DNA from: Candidatus Peribacteria bacterium
GTDB taxonomy: Bacteria > Patescibacteriota > Gracilibacteria > UBA1369 > 2-02-FULL-48-14
Reading direction: 5' to 3'
Length of the DNA: 64,000 bases
NCBI GenBank assembly: GCA_943349825.1
Contig: CALQZQ010000001.1
Location: 211,155 to 275,154 of the forward strand
Shown here: one piece after another, positions 1-7,825 of the stretch
Numbering within the stretch: position 1 is the first letter of the stretch
How the letters are laid out: the number at the start of each line of letters is the position of its first letter
Notes under the pieces: generated by a model
Database searches by the model: none
What the model was told of the DNA's origin: nothing
What the model saw: only the letters and a program-made list of their open reading frames with translations
Translations under genes and position numbers: made by a program

Positions 1-75
1 GATGGAAGTTAGTGGATAATCTGACTGTAACAGTTACATGAGGGGGATGACAACGGAGAGATCAACTACTGACCC

Positions 76-606
76 TCAGGGTGCCATGTGACCTGTCATG
101 TAAAGCATGAAGGCTTTGGTGACCGTGTCGCTCAGGCCAAAAGTGCCGGAAGTGGAGGAAAAGGCTCCCACATGATTCAAGCCTTCGATGCATTTGTAGT
201 AGGTCGAACTAGAAGAAACATCTGTAAAACTGGCTGTACTAGGGCTGTAGTCCGCCACAGAGTAGACTTTACAAGCCGCTGTGGATATTTCTTCTTTGTT
301 GGCATAGCGCGTCGGATCTGCCCACTCTTCAGAAATCCACCCTTTTTCGCAAGCAGTGATGTAATAAGAGGAATATTCGGAGCTTACGCTGCTAAAGGTA
401 CAGGCCGTGGTAGGCCTTGAACTGGGTTTCGCCTTACCAAGAGCATCCTCTACTAACATTTTAAGGGCTTCTGGCTGTGTGAGTGAGGTGGAAAGGCTGG
501 TCGAGGGGGAAAATTTACCTTGAAGTTCTTCGCCCGTTCCGAATTGATAGGCCACCATGGTGAGGAGGACTACGAGGAGGCCGGCTAGGAGGAGTTTCTT
601 TTTCAT
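76..606 (-). CDS. secreted SLH-like protein
   Basis: A 176-residue protein with a lysine-rich N-terminus and a hydrophobic stretch (about residues 4-22) that looks like a signal peptide or membrane anchor. The mature part is Ser/Thr-rich. It has a weak S-layer-homology-like pattern: an alpha-helical 'PEALKMLVEDAL' segment near residues 45-56, and later 'YYITACEKGWI' and 'YYKCIEGLNHVGAF', which resemble the helix and loop spacing of SLH repeats. The four cysteines suggest disulfides outside the cell. It ends in TGA. Full-length SLH proteins and csaB elsewhere in the window make a surface role plausible, but the domain match is only by eye. Confidence 0.6.
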   Translation of the reverse strand: MKKKLLLAGLLVVLLTMVAYQFGTGEELQGKFSPSTSLSTSLTQPEALKMLVEDALGKAKPSSRPTTACTFSSVSSEYSSYYITACEKGWISEEWADPTRYANKEEISTAACKVYSVADYSPSTASFTDVSSSSTYYKCIEGLNHVGAFSSTSGTFGLSDTVTKAFMLYMTGHMAP

Positions 607-629
607 ATTTTAAGGTTAGTGGATTGAAA

Positions 630-1214
630 TTATACGTGGATGAATTGATCCTTATGAGCTTTGTACTCGGCTTTGAGCTCCGGCACGGTTTCAGCAAAAT
701 AGAGCGTGAGGAGTTTGTCCATTTCTTTGTCTTGCAGATGCTGGATGTGCGCGAGGAGATGGATGAAGTGCTTGTTCGTGGTGTCGAGGGCGAGCATTTC
801 GTAAGTGGCCTGTTCGGCGTCGTCCAGTTGGCCCTTGAGCACCATGTCTTCAATGGCACGTTTTGCGTTTTTAAAATATTCCTTTCGTTCTTTCTTTTGA
901 GAATCCAGGATTTTTTGATGCACTTTTTTGAGCAGAACTTGCAGGCGATCGGAATCCGGGAAAACACTGAGCAGTTTTTCGTAAATGGCCAAGAGGCCTT
1001 GCCAGTCGCCATTCCTTTCCAGGTCGGTTAAAAGTTTCGAGTTCAATTTATCGTTGACGTACTCGGCTTGTGCTTCGTGGAGGCGCTCTTTGAAAGTGAG
1101 GTCTCCGGGATATTGGCTAAGCGCCTTTTGCGCCGCTACCAGCATGCCGTCAAAGTTTTTGGCGGTTTCCAGTTTTTTTATTTCGTCGAGAAGCAGACTT
1201 TTATTTTTGTCCAT
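630..1214 (-). CDS. TPR-like helical repeat protein
   Basis: A 194-residue, highly charged, all-helical protein with no signal peptide or membrane segment. Phrases such as 'NFDGMLVAAQKALSQYPGDLTFKERLHEAQ' (residues about 19-48), 'GDWQGLLAIYEKLLSVFPDSDRLQVLL' and 'GQLDDAEQATYEMLALDTTNKHFIHLLAHI' show the A/G-A-x-P spacing of tetratricopeptide repeats, about three units. TPR proteins are scaffolds for protein contacts. It lies between the SLH-like gene and the ABC exporter on the same strand with gaps of about 23 and 32 bp, so they may be co-transcribed. The binding partner is unknown. Confidence 0.6.
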   Translation of the reverse strand: MDKNKSLLLDEIKKLETAKNFDGMLVAAQKALSQYPGDLTFKERLHEAQAEYVNDKLNSKLLTDLERNGDWQGLLAIYEKLLSVFPDSDRLQVLLKKVHQKILDSQKKERKEYFKNAKRAIEDMVLKGQLDDAEQATYEMLALDTTNKHFIHLLAHIQHLQDKEMDKLLTLYFAETVPELKAEYKAHKDQFIHV

Positions 1215-1246
1215 CTCCCTATTATACCTGAATTTCCTGGTTTTTC

Positions 1247-2020
1247 CTAGGTCTTTAGCCCGTAACCTTTCTTCATCATGTGAAGATTGAGCAGCGTGAG
1301 CACGATGCAGCAGAGAAGGAGAAAGAGAAGCCCAAAAGCCGGGTTCAGATCATTGATGCCGTAGAAGCCGTAACGGAAGCCGTCCACCATATAAAGGATG
1401 GGATTGAACTTGGAAATGGTCTGCCAAAATGGGGGCAGATGATCGATGGAGTAGAAGACTCCCCCAAAATAGGTGAGCGGGGTTAAAATGAAGGTTTGAA
1501 AGATGGAAATGTCGTCGAATTTTTTGGCGAAGAGGGCGTTGAGGAAGCCGGCCAGGGCGAAAAGAAGTGCGGTGAGGACCGCAAAGGCTACAAAATAAAG
1601 GGGGTGTGCAATGGTGAAAGGAACGAAGAAAAGTGACATTCCCAGGATAAGCAGGCCTACGAGCAGGCCGCGCAGCATCCCACCGAAAGTGTAGCCGAGT
1701 AAAATGACTTCATTCGAAACCGAGGCCACGATCATTTCTTCCACGTTGTGCATGAATTTGCTGCTGAAAAAGGAGCTGACCACATTCGCGAAAGAATTGC
1801 TTATGATCCCCATCATGATGAGACCGGGGATGATGTAGCTCATGTAGCTGATGCCTTTGATTTCACTGATTTGGGAGCCGATGAAGCCGCCGAAAATGAT
1901 GAAATAAAGCGACTGGTTGATGAGCGGTGGCAGCAAGGTTTGCGCCCAGATTCGAGTGAAGCGCCCGACTTCTTTGCGGACTATGGTTTCTAGGGCGATT
2001 TTTTGGCGCTGAAAGTTCAT
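1247..2020 (-). CDS. ABC-2 type transporter permease
   Basis: A 257-residue integral membrane protein with about six hydrophobic segments. It has the ABC-2 family hallmarks: an N-terminal amphipathic stretch before TM1 and the late 'LTPLTYFGGVFYSIDHLPPFWQTISKFNPILYMVDGFRYGFYG' block (about residues 181-222), typical of YadH/DrrB-like exporters. Its start overlaps the stop of the ATPase gene by 4 bp (ATGA), so the two are translationally coupled and form one exporter. Substrates of this family include drugs, glycolipids and polysaccharides. The sequence does not say which applies here. Confidence 0.9.
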   Translation of the reverse strand: MNFQRQKIALETIVRKEVGRFTRIWAQTLLPPLINQSLYFIIFGGFIGSQISEIKGISYMSYIIPGLIMMGIISNSFANVVSSFFSSKFMHNVEEMIVASVSNEVILLGYTFGGMLRGLLVGLLILGMSLFFVPFTIAHPLYFVAFAVLTALLFALAGFLNALFAKKFDDISIFQTFILTPLTYFGGVFYSIDHLPPFWQTISKFNPILYMVDGFRYGFYGINDLNPAFGLLFLLLCCIVLTLLNLHMMKKGYGLKT

Positions 2021-2925
2021 GAATCGAGGAGGTTGAGGTAAAGCTGCTCGAGGCGATTGCCCTTGGTATTGAGTTCGACGATGGTGAGGTCTTCGGCTTT
2101 GACGGCCTCGAAGAGCGCGCTCAAGGTTTGTTCTTGACCGACGGCTACGTTCCAGGAATGCGGGTCCTCGGTGGCTTCGGCCTTAAAACCCTTGAGTTTC
2201 AATTTCTCCGGTTTTTGCTTGAAAGTCACCTGGTAAATGGATTCAGACATTTCTTGGAGCAAGGAGCGCATGGAACCCTGTTTGATGATTTGTCCATTTT
2301 GGATGATGGCGACTTTTTTGCAGAGTTGTTCCGCTTCTTCTAAGTTGTGTGTAGTGAGTAGGATGGTGGTTCCCTGTTTGTTGAGCTCGCGAAGATAGGC
2401 CCACATGCTGTGGCGGAGTTCCACGTCCACGCCGGCGGTGGGTTCATCCAAAATAAGGAGTCGTGGGTTATGGACCAGGGCCCGAGCGATCAAGAGGCGA
2501 CGTTTCATCCCTCCAGACAGGTGCATGGCAGTGCTGTTTCGTTTGTCCCAGAGTTCGAGGTCTTTCAGAAGTTTTTCGGTCCTTGCTAGCGCTTGTTTTC
2601 GAGGTACTCCATAATAACCCGCTTGCGTGACCACGATGTTTTCCACTTTTTCGAAAATATTGAAATTGAATTCTTGCGGCACCAAACCGATAGAGTGTTT
2701 GGTTTCTTCCGGGTAATCCAAGACTTCTTTGCCAAAGACTTTTTCGCTACCGCTGCTGCGGTTCACCAGCCCCACGAGAGTTCCGAGCAGCGTGGTCTTG
2801 CCGGCACCGTTGGCTCCGAGCAGTGCGTAAAAATCGCCGGATTCCACGGTGAGATCGACGCCCTTCAGCGCTTCCACACCCGTAGCGTAGGTTTTGCGAA
2901 GTTGATGAATTTCGATGGCGTGCAT
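2017..2925 (-). CDS. ABC transporter ATP-binding protein
   Basis: A 302-residue nucleotide-binding subunit. Visible motifs are the Walker A 'GANGAGKTT' (about residues 37-45), the signature 'LSGGMKRRL', the Walker B 'LLILDEPTAGVD' and the switch 'TTHNLEEAEQL'. The last 80 or so residues form the accessory domain common in DrrA/YadG-type ATPases. It is cotranscribed with the downstream permease (4-bp overlap) and starts 8 bp after the valS stop, so valS, the ATPase and the permease may form one transcript. It would power export through the membrane partner. Confidence 0.93.
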   Translation of the reverse strand: MHAIEIHQLRKTYATGVEALKGVDLTVESGDFYALLGANGAGKTTLLGTLVGLVNRSSGSEKVFGKEVLDYPEETKHSIGLVPQEFNFNIFEKVENIVVTQAGYYGVPRKQALARTEKLLKDLELWDKRNSTAMHLSGGMKRRLLIARALVHNPRLLILDEPTAGVDVELRHSMWAYLRELNKQGTTILLTTHNLEEAEQLCKKVAIIQNGQIIKQGSMRSLLQEMSESIYQVTFKQKPEKLKLKGFKAEATEDPHSWNVAVGQEQTLSALFEAVKAEDLTIVELNTKGNRLEQLYLNLLDS

Positions 2926-2933
2926 GGGCTGTA

Positions 2934-5564
2934 CTATACACCGAGTTCGCCCAACTGCCCCTTCATTTTTTCCAGTTTTTGCGTGGCGTCTGCTAGTTTA
3001 GCCTGCTCTTGGTCGAGCACGGCTTTGGGAGCGTTCTTGGTGAAACCCTCGTTGGAGAGTTTGGTGGAAAGGGATTTCAAATAGCCTTCTAGATTGTTGA
3101 TTTCCTTTTCGAGGCGGAGCTTTTCGGCGCCGAGATCCAGCAGGTCTGCGAGGGGCAAGTAAATTTCCAAGTCGCCCACAAAAGTAGTGAGGGCTTTGTC
3201 GACCTTGGGTCCGGTTTCACTGAGGTCGAGTTGGCCGAGGTTCGCGAGGCGCTTGATGACTTCGGCTTTATCCTCAACGATTTGTAGGTCTTCGTGAGCA
3301 TAGACGATGACGTGAATCTTTTTAGTGGCATCCACGTTGCCTTCGGAGCGCAGGGAACGAATAGCGGTGACGAGGCTCATGATGCGGCTCATTTCGTCAG
3401 CTTCGTCGGGGAAATTCCATGCGGGGCTGGTCGTTGGCCAGGTGTGAGTCATGAGCTGGGAGCCGGGGCGGAGTTCGCTCCAGAGCGCTTCGGTGACGAA
3501 GGGCATGAAGGGGTGTAGCAGTGCGAGCGAAGTTTCGAGCACGTGTTTGAGTACAGCCGGATTTTTAGCCACTTTGCTCATTTCCACGTACCAGTCGCAG
3601 TATTCACCCCAGAAGAAGTCGTAGACTTTGAGGCCGGCTTCGGAGAATTGGTAGGTTTCGATGAGCGTGGTCACCTGCACGGTGATTTCGTTCAAACGTG
3701 TGAGGATCCACTTGTCGGCACGGCTGAGGGCGGCGGAGTCGATGGGCGCGTCGGTTTCGTCGAGGTTCAAAAGCACAAAACGAGCACCGTTCCATATCTT
3801 GTTCACGAAGTTGCGGTAGCCGGCGATTTTTTCTTCGTAAAGACGCATGTCGTTGCCCGGCGTGCCGCCGATGATGAGGCTGAGGCGGATGGCGTCGGTG
3901 CCGTATTTTTCGATCATGTCCAGCGGATCGATGCAGGTTTCCGGGTGAGATTTGCTCATTTTTTTGCCACGGATGTCACGGATGAGGCCGTGGAGGTAGA
4001 CGTCTTTAAAAGGAATGGAGTGTGCTTCGTCGAAACCGGTTTTACGTAGTGCGTAAGTGGACATCAGAATCATGCGGGCGACCCAGAAAAAGAGGATGTC
4101 GTAACCGGTTTCCAGCACGCTGGAGGGCGCGAATTTCATGAGGTCCGGCGTTTTTTCGGGCCAGCCTAAAGTGGAGAAGGTCCAGAGTCCGGAGGAGAAC
4201 CAGGTGTCGAGAGTGTCTTCGTCTTGAACCCAGCCTTCGCCCGGGCTCGTTTCGCCGGCGGCGATTTCCTCGCCCTTGTACCAGACCGGAATGCGGTGTC
4301 CCCACCAGATTTGGCGGGAGATGCACCAGTCGCGCAGGTTGTCGATCCAGTGAAAGTAGGTTTTTTCAAAACGGTCCGGCACGATGCGAATCATTTTGGA
4401 ATTCACTACGTCCTGCATGACTTCCTTAATGGAGAGCTTCTTCCCTTTCCAATCCACAACCGGTTTGTTCACGTCCACGAACCATTGTTTCATGATTTGT
4501 GGTTCCACTTTTCCTTTTCCGCGGTAACTCACCGCCACGTTGTGCATGTAGTTTTCGTCCGTGGAAACGAGCAGGCCTTTCTCTTTGAGTTTTTCAACAA
4601 TTTTTGGCCGAGCGTCGTGGATTTTCTCACCCGCGAATTCTCCGGCGATGGGAAGGAGTCGGCCTTGGGCGTCGATGACCTGAACCTTTTCCAGTTTGTG
4701 ACGTTCTGCGATTCCAAAATCGGTGGCATCGTGCCAAGGAGTGATGGTCATGACTCCGGTTCCAAATTCCATATCGATGGCTTCGTCTTTAATGACGGTC
4801 GCCGTGGTGGGTCCGTTGATCCACTCGAAAGGGCCGATCTTCTCTCCGTGTTTGAATTTTTTATAACGAGGATCGTCCGGATGCATCACGACTACTTTGT
4901 CTCCGAATTTGGTTTCCGGACGGGAGGTGCCGATTTGGAAGGGTCCGTATTGAAAGGTGTAGAAGGGCGACTTTTCTTCTTCGTATTCGAGTTCGTCGTC
5001 GGCGACGGTGGTTTGCATTTTGGGATCCCAGTTCACAATGCGATCGCCGCGGTAAATCAAACCGTCTTCGTACATCATTTTAAACAGCGTGTTCACCGCG
5101 TGGTTCATGTCTTCGCTGTTGGTGTAGCGTTCACGGCTCCAATCTACGCTGGCGCCCATTTTGCGCATTTGGTTGCGGATGGTGTCTTTGCTTTGCTCCA
5201 CAAAACTGCGGATTTCAGCGAGCAGGCCTTCACGTCCGAGTTCCTGGCGGGGGTGTTTCATTCCGCCGGTTTGGAGTTTCTTCTCCACCACGGATTGAGT
5301 CGCGATTCCCGCGTGATCGGTGCCAGGTAGCCAGAGCGTCGAAAATCCCTGCATGCGTTTGAAACGGATAAGGATGTCCTGGAGGGCAAGCATGGTGGCG
5401 TGGCCCAGGTGCAGAGTGCCCGTGGCGTTGGGCGGCGGCAACATGATGCTGTAAGGCTCTTTTTTGGGGTCGGGATCGGGCGCAAAGGCACCGGACTTCT
5501 CCCAGGCTGCGTAGAGCTGGGCTTCGTAATCTTTCGGGCTATAGGCTTTGGGCAGGTCTTTCAT
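2934..5564 (-). CDS. valS: valine--tRNA ligase
   Basis: An 876-residue class I aminoacyl-tRNA synthetase, of normal length for bacterial ValRS. The ATP-binding HIGH-type motif appears in 'PPPNATGTLHLGHAT' (about residues 43-57) and the KMSKS loop in 'GKKMSKSHPE' (about residue 530). Between them lies the CP1 editing insert. The WWGHRIPVWY segment and the C-terminal coiled coil ('LRLEKEINNLEGYLKSLSTKL') are ValRS hallmarks. It charges tRNA-Val and edits mischarged Thr. The start at 5564 matches the usual N-terminus (MKDLPKAYSPKDYE), and the gene is divergent from the small ORF at 5632. Confidence 0.97.
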   Translation of the reverse strand: MKDLPKAYSPKDYEAQLYAAWEKSGAFAPDPDPKKEPYSIMLPPPNATGTLHLGHATMLALQDILIRFKRMQGFSTLWLPGTDHAGIATQSVVEKKLQTGGMKHPRQELGREGLLAEIRSFVEQSKDTIRNQMRKMGASVDWSRERYTNSEDMNHAVNTLFKMMYEDGLIYRGDRIVNWDPKMQTTVADDELEYEEEKSPFYTFQYGPFQIGTSRPETKFGDKVVVMHPDDPRYKKFKHGEKIGPFEWINGPTTATVIKDEAIDMEFGTGVMTITPWHDATDFGIAERHKLEKVQVIDAQGRLLPIAGEFAGEKIHDARPKIVEKLKEKGLLVSTDENYMHNVAVSYRGKGKVEPQIMKQWFVDVNKPVVDWKGKKLSIKEVMQDVVNSKMIRIVPDRFEKTYFHWIDNLRDWCISRQIWWGHRIPVWYKGEEIAAGETSPGEGWVQDEDTLDTWFSSGLWTFSTLGWPEKTPDLMKFAPSSVLETGYDILFFWVARMILMSTYALRKTGFDEAHSIPFKDVYLHGLIRDIRGKKMSKSHPETCIDPLDMIEKYGTDAIRLSLIIGGTPGNDMRLYEEKIAGYRNFVNKIWNGARFVLLNLDETDAPIDSAALSRADKWILTRLNEITVQVTTLIETYQFSEAGLKVYDFFWGEYCDWYVEMSKVAKNPAVLKHVLETSLALLHPFMPFVTEALWSELRPGSQLMTHTWPTTSPAWNFPDEADEMSRIMSLVTAIRSLRSEGNVDATKKIHVIVYAHEDLQIVEDKAEVIKRLANLGQLDLSETGPKVDKALTTFVGDLEIYLPLADLLDLGAEKLRLEKEINNLEGYLKSLSTKLSNEGFTKNAPKAVLDQEQAKLADATQKLEKMKGQLGELGV

Positions 5565-5610
5565 AGTGAAGACAGTAAAACATAAGAGCTTTCAGGAGAC
5601 AAGCGAGCTG

Positions 5611-5619
5611 TGCTATACT
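5611..5619 (+). promoter_or_regulatory. extended -10 promoter (TGCTATACT)
   Basis: TG-C-TATACT is an extended -10 element with no clear -35. It ends 12 bp before the ATG at 5632, so the expected transcript would have a leader of only about 5-6 nt. This supports the 5632 start over the ATG-less upstream extension. Confidence 0.55.
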
Positions 5620-5631
5620 GTAGAGAGATTT

Positions 5632-6126
5632 ATGAGCCCTTACGATGACCATTCCCGGAATCCTGAAAACGCTGCGGACGGCGAGGACGCTGTAGTGCGC
5701 ATTGATGCGAGCGACGACGCGGCAGATTTAGGGAATGAAATGGCCGATGGGATCATTGCAGAGATTGCCGGTGAAAAAGCTGCTGAAAATAAGAAGGATG
5801 GCTCTGCGAAATCGGGTCAAGCTCAACAGACCTCTCAGAAAAAAGATGATGCCACTACCGATGACCGTTTGGCCCTGCGCGATCGACTTTTAAAGACGGC
5901 TCCTCAACAAGGTGCGATGCGTTCGGAGATCGCGAAAGAATTGGAGGTGAAGAAAGTTCAATTGGAGGCCGACATTCGCGGCTACGAACGCCGCAAGGAA
6001 TACCATCTGCTCAGTGCAGCCGTGGCTCAGCTTCGCGCCGTGATTCGCCAAATTGAGCTCGTAGCCCATGCGGGTTACGAGGCGCTCAAAGAAATTTGGC
6101 TGAAGGTGGTGCACAAGTTTGCGTGA
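5632..6126 (+). CDS. hypothetical acidic/coiled protein
   Basis: A 164-residue protein of unknown family. The first 85 or so residues are acidic, Ala-rich and probably disordered ('DEDAVVRIDASDDAADLGNE'-like composition). The C-terminal half is helical ('MRSEIAKELEVKKVQLEADI' followed by 'YHLLSAAVAQLRAVIRQIELV') and could form a coiled coil. No signal peptide is visible. The reading frame is open further upstream to 5548, but an extended -10 sits at 5611-5619, so the ATG at 5632 is preferred. A strong hairpin terminator follows. The function cannot be inferred. Confidence 0.65.
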   Translation: MSPYDDHSRNPENAADGEDAVVRIDASDDAADLGNEMADGIIAEIAGEKAAENKKDGSAKSGQAQQTSQKKDDATTDDRLALRDRLLKTAPQQGAMRSEIAKELEVKKVQLEADIRGYERRKEYHLLSAAVAQLRAVIRQIELVAHAGYEALKEIWLKVVHKFA

Positions 6127-6157
6127 GTCCCCATGTAGGGCTAGTCGACACGGAAGC

Positions 6158-6194
6158 GAAAGTCTTTTCATCATGATAAAAAGACTTTCTTTCT
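6158..6194 (+). terminator. intrinsic terminator
   Basis: A perfect 11-bp inverted repeat (GAAAGTCTTTT at 6158-6168 and AAAAGACTTTC at 6179-6189) with a 10-nt loop is followed by TTTCT. It sits between two convergent genes and could end transcription from both sides. Confidence 0.75.
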
Positions 6195-6210
6195 AGTTAT
6201 GGTCTCCTAA

Positions 6211-6222
6211 CCCCGCATGGGG
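6211..6222. terminator. CCCC-GCAT-GGGG hairpin
   Basis: A short GC hairpin with a 4-nt loop lies 36 bp downstream of the HIT gene stop in its direction of transcription. It belongs to a group of similar hairpins after genes in this window (46396-46409 and 59178-59191). A weaker CCC-rich relative lies at 6130-6140. Confidence 0.4.
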
Positions 6223-6257
6223 GCCTCCGAGAAAATAGGAAGAAATCTCATAAGGCT

Positions 6258-6581
6258 TCACAGCCACCCCATCATGTGGAGGTGCAGGTGGAAGATCACT
6301 TGGCCGCCTTTTTCGCCGACGTTGAATTGGAGACGGTAGCCGGCGCACTTGTAGCTTTTGGCGAGTTGTTTGCCGACGAAGATGAGATGAGCCACGAGGT
6401 CTTTGTCAGACTCTTCCAGGTCTTCGATGCTCGGGATGGGTTTGCGTGGAATCACCAAAAAGTGGACAGGAGCTTTGGGGTAGATGTCTTTGATGGCGAT
6501 GCATTTTTCATCTTCAAAGACAAATTCGGCAGGGATTTCCTTGTCGATGATTTTTTGAAAAAGAGTTTTTTCCTGAGCCAT
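6258..6581 (-). CDS. HIT family protein
   Basis: A 107-residue histidine-triad protein starting MAQEKTLFQKIIDKEIPAEFVFED, the canonical HIT N-terminus. It carries the 'KAPVHFLVIPRKPIPSI' strand and the catalytic triad 'HLHLHMMG' near the C-terminus (H-x-H-x-H). HIT hydrolases of the HINT branch cleave AMP-lysine or purine nucleoside phosphoramidates. The ATG at 6581 is chosen because an in-frame extension to 6803 overlaps the neighbouring gene and encodes low-complexity Arg/His sequence. It lies 17 bp after the regulator gene on the same strand. Confidence 0.92.
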   Translation of the reverse strand: MAQEKTLFQKIIDKEIPAEFVFEDEKCIAIKDIYPKAPVHFLVIPRKPIPSIEDLEESDKDLVAHLIFVGKQLAKSYKCAGYRLQFNVGEKGGQVIFHLHLHMMGWL

Positions 6582-6598
6582 GGCGCTGGGCTTAAGAA

Positions 6599-7678
6599 TT
6601 ACTTTTTGCCTTCGTCGAAGGCGTAAACGGCACGACCGACACGCACGAAGTGAGGATTCTTTTGAAGATTCAAAGAGATGGTTCCCTTCTTCACACGACG
6701 TTGTTTGAGCACGCCTTTGATGATGTCTTGCTTGGTCATGGGGCTCTTCTTGCGAAGCAGCGCCTCGATGATGTCCGTAACAGTTCCATCTTCGTAACCC
6801 CATTCTTTGAGAGCGTAGAGCCCACGGCCCACGAGCACAAAATGAGGATAGCGAATGAGTTCGTTGTGCACGGCCTGAACGGTCACTTTTTTGTGATCGA
6901 AACGGCTTTCCATGATTTTTTTTGCGATGTCCACGAAGTGCATGGGCTTTTCTTCACGGCGCAGCACGATGAGGGCCTTGTCGCGAATACTCTTAGGATT
7001 GATGTGCCTCCACACCATGAGTCCGTAGCCACTTTCGGTTTTCTTCAAACGTTCATCGATGGCCAAAACGGAAAGGAAAAAGTCGTCGGAAAGATCGAGA
7101 TCTTGCAAAGCTTTGTGCTTAGACATTGAGCGAAGGATTTCTTCGGTCGCGAGGATGTCTTTGCTGCTCTTGAGGGATTCGTGAGCGGCATCGAGCACGC
7201 TGTGCACTACGGCCGGAGACATGCTGGAAAGGTGCCATGCCAAACGGTAGAGTCCGTTCTTTTCAATAGAGGTGAGTACCGGGCAAATGGTGAGGCTGAG
7301 GCGAACGATGTGTCCATCTACGTCGATGCTCTTTTCGATCATGTCCAAAATTTTCTTCACGAGGGTGTCTTCCAAAAGCAAGCCTCCGTTTTCACGCAGA
7401 ATGGCTTCAGCCACTTCGTGGATGTAGTGCAGTTTGCTGCTGGTCACCGTGCGGCGCAGTTTGCCGAGAGCGATCTTTTCGATTTGGCGAACACGTTCAC
7501 GAGTGACATTGAAGGAACGACCGATGCTTTCCAGCGTGCGGCGTTCTTTATTGTCCAGAGAGAAACGTTGTACGACTACCTCTTTTTCTTTCTCCGTGAG
7601 TACCATGAAGATGTCTTCAATGATCTCGGTGAGATTGAGTTTTAAGACCGGAGTATTGGCTTTTAAAGCATTGGCCAT
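6599..7678 (-). CDS. sigma-70 region 4 / HARE-HTH regulator
   Basis: A 359-residue DNA-binding protein. Residues about 25-80 contain a sigma-70 region 4 helix-turn-helix ('RTLESIGRSFNVTRERVRQIEKIALGKLRR'), but no region 2 or 3 is visible, so it is not a complete sigma factor. The C-terminal 130 or so residues hold two repeats resembling the HARE-HTH winged helix of RpoE (delta)-type proteins; each ends with a similar phrase ('HFVLVGRGLYALKEWG' and 'HFVRVGRAVYAFDEG'). It may modulate RNA polymerase or bind promoters. Two minus-strand promoters lie upstream (7722-7750 and 7797-7825). Confidence 0.8.
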   Translation of the reverse strand: MANALKANTPVLKLNLTEIIEDIFMVLTEKEKEVVVQRFSLDNKERRTLESIGRSFNVTRERVRQIEKIALGKLRRTVTSSKLHYIHEVAEAILRENGGLLLEDTLVKKILDMIEKSIDVDGHIVRLSLTICPVLTSIEKNGLYRLAWHLSSMSPAVVHSVLDAAHESLKSSKDILATEEILRSMSKHKALQDLDLSDDFFLSVLAIDERLKKTESGYGLMVWRHINPKSIRDKALIVLRREEKPMHFVDIAKKIMESRFDHKKVTVQAVHNELIRYPHFVLVGRGLYALKEWGYEDGTVTDIIEALLRKKSPMTKQDIIKGVLKQRRVKKGTISLNLQKNPHFVRVGRAVYAFDEGKK

Positions 7679-7721
7679 ATCGTTTTCAAACGGTTAGAGA
7701 TGCTTGGACTTGGATGGAATC

Positions 7722-7750
7722 AAGATATGCATGAGGCCACCTAGCGTCAA
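7722..7750 (-). promoter_or_regulatory. promoter TTGACG-17-TATCTT
   Basis: On the minus strand, TTGACG (complement of 7745-7750) and TATCTT (complement of 7722-7727) are separated by exactly 17 bp. The -10 ends 43 bp before the regulator's start at 7678. Confidence 0.5.
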
Positions 7751-7772
7751 TAGAAAATTTATCATTGATTTC

Positions 7773-7784
7773 GTCAATATTGAC
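7773..7784. promoter_or_regulatory. palindrome GTCAATATTGAC
   Basis: A perfect 12-bp palindrome between the two minus-strand promoters of the regulator gene. Its half-site GTCAATA recurs at 7746 and 7821, so it is a candidate operator, possibly for autoregulation. Confidence 0.35.
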
Positions 7785-7796
7785 ACTGAAGCTAGT

Positions 7797-7825
7797 ACCA
7801 TAATAGTTTTTCCACTATTTGTCAA
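7797..7825 (-). promoter_or_regulatory. promoter TTGACA-17-TATGGT
   Basis: On the minus strand, a consensus -35 TTGACA (complement of 7820-7825) and TATGGT (complement of 7797-7802) are spaced 17 bp apart. It overlaps the end of the upstream 525-residue gene and would drive the regulator gene at 6599-7678. Confidence 0.6.

Noticed and set aside
4224..5330. Plus-strand 368-codon open frame inside valS
   Set aside because: It is antisense to a certain valS; its His/Phe/Val-rich translation is typical of a shadow frame.
6124..6126. Alternative genetic code with UGA as glycine
   Set aside because: Many intact genes end in TGA at the expected place (6124-6126, 57472-57474, 56555-56557), and conserved proteins contain no in-frame TGA.
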